In this document: positions 61,649-64,000 of the stretch, piece after piece
Numbering within the stretch: position 1 is the stretch's first letter
Layout of the letters: each line of letters starts with the position of its first letter
Assembly: GCA_946554445.1 (NCBI GenBank)
Contig: CAMNSD010000002.1
Span: 124,001 to 188,000 of the forward strand
Length of the DNA stretch: 64,000 nucleotides
Direction of reading: 5' to 3'
Source: an uncultured Lachnospiraceae bacterium
GTDB lineage: Bacteria; Bacillota; Clostridia; Lachnospirales; Lachnospiraceae
Made by a program: the position numbers and the translations under genes
The notes under the pieces: generated by a model
The model's database searches: none
Told to the model about the DNA's origin: nothing
Seen by the model: only the letters and a program-made list of their open reading frames with translations

Positions 61649-64000
61649 ATGGTACAGATGTTTCAGATGATTTTGTCTTTATCAATATCCGGCGGGATGG
61701 TCGGACTTTTCATATTGCTGCTTCGTCCTGTTACCAAGAAGTGTTTTGCCAGGAAATGGACCTATTATCTCTGGCTGTTGGTACTTGTGCGGCTGATGGT
61801 GCCGGTACATGTGGATGTAAACATGATGGAGTACTTGTCTGGAAGGCTTGCGGTGATGATAAGTCAGCAGGGGGAGGCAGACAGTGCAGATGTGATGTCG
61901 GGTGGAATTGCCGTGAATGAGGCAGAGGATTTGAACCTGAAGGAAGCTGTCGTGAGCGGTACAGATAGACTGAATCAGAGTGAGGCCGTTGCGACAGATG
62001 GTTTGAACCGGAGTGAAGCTGTCGGGAATGAGACAGATAGACTGAATCTGGGTGAAATGGCAGAGCATAAGATAGATAAGTTAGAGGAGTCTGACGGCAG
62101 CACTGGAGAGACATTCAATGCAGCCAATATTTTCCCCATCGCAAGTCTGATATGGATTCTTGGACTGTTTCTGTCAGCCGCTTGGAGAATGTATGGTTAC
62201 CGGAATTTTACCAAAGGAGTCTGCGCGGGCTGTGTGCCGGTCATGGATGAAATTGTACTGGCGAAAAGTACGGAGATTCAAGTCAGGTTGAGAATCGGCC
62301 GCAGGATGCCACTTTACGAGAGCACGGATGTCAACAGTCCCATGTTGATTGGATTGATAAAACCTTATATCATATTACCATCGGCGCTTCTTACGGAATT
62401 GAAAGACCGGGAGAATGATATTTGTCTGATCCTGCACCATGAGCTAGTGCATTATAAAAGGTGGGACATCTGGTATAAATGGTTGTTTCAGGCGGTGCTT
62501 TGTATTCACTGGTTTAACCCGCTTGTTTATTTGTTCAATCGCAGGTTCAACGTGGACTGTGAACTTGCCTGTGATGAGTTGGTGATGACACTTCTTTCAG
62601 AAGAAGGGCGTGCGGCCTATGGCAATGTGCTTTTGGATGTGGCGGAAAAGAATTTTCAGGAAAAGTTATCATCGGTTCATCGGAGTATCCCGGCGATGAC
62701 GCTTTTGGAGGAAAAACGTACATTGAAAGAAAGGCTGCGGAGTATCGCACAGTATCATAAGAAGGGACTCATGGTAGGCATCGCCTCCGTGATGGTACTG
62801 GTGATGTTGATTACGGCGGCGATAATCTGCGGTGTGTCCGGGGTACAATCGCATACAGGAGAAATGCTTGTCCTGCAGAACAGAGGACTCACAAGTGATT
62901 TTTGGAGCAGTATGATGCTTGAGTCAACGGGTATCCAAAAGAATGGGAACGCCTATCAGATGTATGACGATGATACCCTGATAGCCGGAAAGTGTGAGAG
63001 CGATTGTTGGCGGGCGAGGAATTATTGTGGCGGCGGGACGAGTGTGACCTGCGGGAAATTCGTTCTCAATGGCTCTGATATATTGTGGACCATGTATGCT
63101 GATAAAGGTACAACGCTGGAAATAAGTTCATCTTTTGTATTGAAGGGAGGTCGGTTTAAGATTGTGCAGGTGACGCCGGATGGCACGGTCCACACACTCA
63201 ATGACACCGGAGAGAAAAAGACGGAAGAGATTGCGTTAGCGGAAGGCCGTAATTGTTTTAAGATAGTAGGCCAAGAGGCCAAGCTGGAAGATCTCAGCGT
63301 GTCGTATGGCGGCATGGAGCTGGAAGATATTTCCAGTATTTATTGGAGTGAGGAAGAAGAGTATGTATACCGGATGAAGGACAAAGAGGAACCGCTTGAC
63401 ATATCCAGATTGGAGAATGTAGGTGTGTATCTGGAGGAAAAGGATGTAAGCGAAATTTACCGCGCCATCTGGGAGGACAATAAGAGTTTATCAGATGCAG
63501 ATTGGCAGGATGCTTTTCTTTATTCCGACGCAAAACTGACGGCTGGATACTTGATAGAGGAATTGGAAAAAGGCGGTGTCAAGGAGTTTGACAGTCGGAT
63601 TCTGTGTATGATTGCCTGCTATATGGAGCCAAAAGATGTCAGCGAGTGCTTCCGCTGTCTGTTGGAACGGGGAAAGATGGCGGAATCTGACTGGGAAGAT
63701 ATTTTTACTTATTCCGATGCGTCTTTGTCAGCAGAATATCTTGTAACGGCGTTGCGGAATGGGAAAGGAAGTGGCTTTGGGGATAAGGCTTTGAGTCAGA
63801 TTTGTTATCGGGTATCCACGGAAACTTTGACGGATATTGTAACGGCGCTTGACAGGGAGGAATTGACATTTACCGGTTTATTGGAACATGTATTACCCTT
63901 CGTACAAAAGCAGGACGAGGCAGTGATTTGCATCTGTTATTATATTGATCTGGGAAATGTTCTTACAGACGCCCAGCTTCGGGAGATTGAAGGGTATGTT
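61649..64000 (+). CDS. BlaR1/MecR1-like M56 membrane metalloprotease (partial, runs off the window)
   Basis: An ATG at 61649, after AAAGGGG, opens a frame that stays open to the window edge (784 codons so far). It has TM1-TM2 (residues ~4-52), a long hydrophilic Asp/Asn-rich linker with DRLNxSEAV-type repeats (~93-136), TM3 (~160-178), a zinc protease core with HHELVHYKRWD (HELVH 264-268) and the second part NVDCELACDEL, TM4 (~372-395), then a ~390-residue extracellular region. The C-terminal region is not a penicillin-binding domain: no SxxK/KTG motifs, but two helical repeats with DWxDxFxYSDAxLxAxYL at ~618 and ~681. It likely senses an extracellular signal and cleaves the BlaI-type repressor. 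Confidence 0.88.
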   Translation, partial: MVQMFQMILSLSISGGMVGLFILLLRPVTKKCFARKWTYYLWLLVLVRLMVPVHVDVNMMEYLSGRLAVMISQQGEADSADVMSGGIAVNEAEDLNLKEAVVSGTDRLNQSEAVATDGLNRSEAVGNETDRLNLGEMAEHKIDKLEESDGSTGETFNAANIFPIASLIWILGLFLSAAWRMYGYRNFTKGVCAGCVPVMDEIVLAKSTEIQVRLRIGRRMPLYESTDVNSPMLIGLIKPYIILPSALLTELKDRENDICLILHHELVHYKRWDIWYKWLFQAVLCIHWFNPLVYLFNRRFNVDCELACDELVMTLLSEEGRAAYGNVLLDVAEKNFQEKLSSVHRSIPAMTLLEEKRTLKERLRSIAQYHKKGLMVGIASVMVLVMLITAAIICGVSGVQSHTGEMLVLQNRGLTSDFWSSMMLESTGIQKNGNAYQMYDDDTLIAGKCESDCWRARNYCGGGTSVTCGKFVLNGSDILWTMYADKGTTLEISSSFVLKGGRFKIVQVTPDGTVHTLNDTGEKKTEEIALAEGRNCFKIVGQEAKLEDLSVSYGGMELEDISSIYWSEEEEYVYRMKDKEEPLDISRLENVGVYLEEKDVSEIYRAIWEDNKSLSDADWQDAFLYSDAKLTAGYLIEELEKGGVKEFDSRILCMIACYMEPKDVSECFRCLLERGKMAESDWEDIFTYSDASLSAEYLVTALRNGKGSGFGDKALSQICYRVSTETLTDIVTALDREELTFTGLLEHVLPFVQKQDEAVICICYYIDLGNVLTDAQLREIEGYV

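Noticed and set aside
61642-61920. 92-residue frame at the start of the BlaR1-like gene
   Set aside because: It is an overlapping frame; the real gene starts at 61649 in another frame, stays open to the window end and carries TM helices and HELVH.

Overview
The window looks like a chromosomal segment of a gut-type Firmicute, most likely a Lachnospiraceae (Clostridia) member. This is inferred from protein style (MATE, DUF4173/DUF2975/XRE trio, TIGR03905 TSCPD protein, DUF4358 lipoproteins, YesMN two-component system, GH127 and GH32 enzymes, AAA-ATPase-like/PD-(D/E)XK protein), strong AGGAGG ribosome binding sites and moderate GC. I found no rRNA, tRNA, CRISPR array or prophage.

Layout. 0-7.7 kb: end of a MATE exporter, a reverse-strand trio of membrane proteins plus small XRE regulator, DNA repair genes (ogt, mutM), a lipoprotein, a HIT protein and a membrane-anchored protein. 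6.7-14.2 kb: a fructan/sucrose module, with a LacI regulator divergent from two ABC permeases, a solute-binding lipoprotein, an intracellular GH32 fructosidase and a fructokinase; the intergenic region carries a good promoter with several LacI-type dyads. 14.2-15.2 kb: an Rpn/PD-(D/E)XK transposase-like gene. 15.6-26.1 kb: a second sugar module, with YesN-type response regulator, two permeases, a chemoreceptor broken by an in-frame TAG, YesM-type kinase, binding lipoprotein and a GH127 beta-L-arabinofuranosidase, ending in a decayed copy of the Rpn element end. Neither sugar module encodes its own ABC ATPase.

26-41 kb: MgtC-like protein, exonuclease III, then a cell-surface glycan region. An MBOAT O-acyltransferase and SGNH-like partner run leftward behind a palindromic repeat block. 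Rightward runs a cluster with a class II aldolase, a double nucleotidyltransferase, a membrane glycosyltransferase fused to a uridine-kinase-like domain, a HAD phosphatase, a GT2, a GDPD-like protein and a GT-C-like membrane protein. This cluster is the best candidate for an uncharacterised pathway, probably making and attaching an activated headgroup to a surface polymer.

41-64 kb: TSCPD protein, murG, an AAA-ATPase-like nuclease with a HipA-like kinase and a C39-like protease, pgi, a tiny FeoB-associated Cys-rich membrane protein, an intact chemoreceptor, an XRE protein with a Gly/Ala solenoid, a 2-hydroxyacid dehydrogenase, a methyl-cycle group (SAH/MTA deaminase, HDOD protein, AhcY-type hydrolase) that suggests recycling via S-inosylhomocysteine, a MerR regulator with a 19-bp-spacer promoter, and at the right edge a BlaI repressor with two operators and a BlaR1-like metalloprotease whose sensor half has an unusual repeat and which runs off the window.
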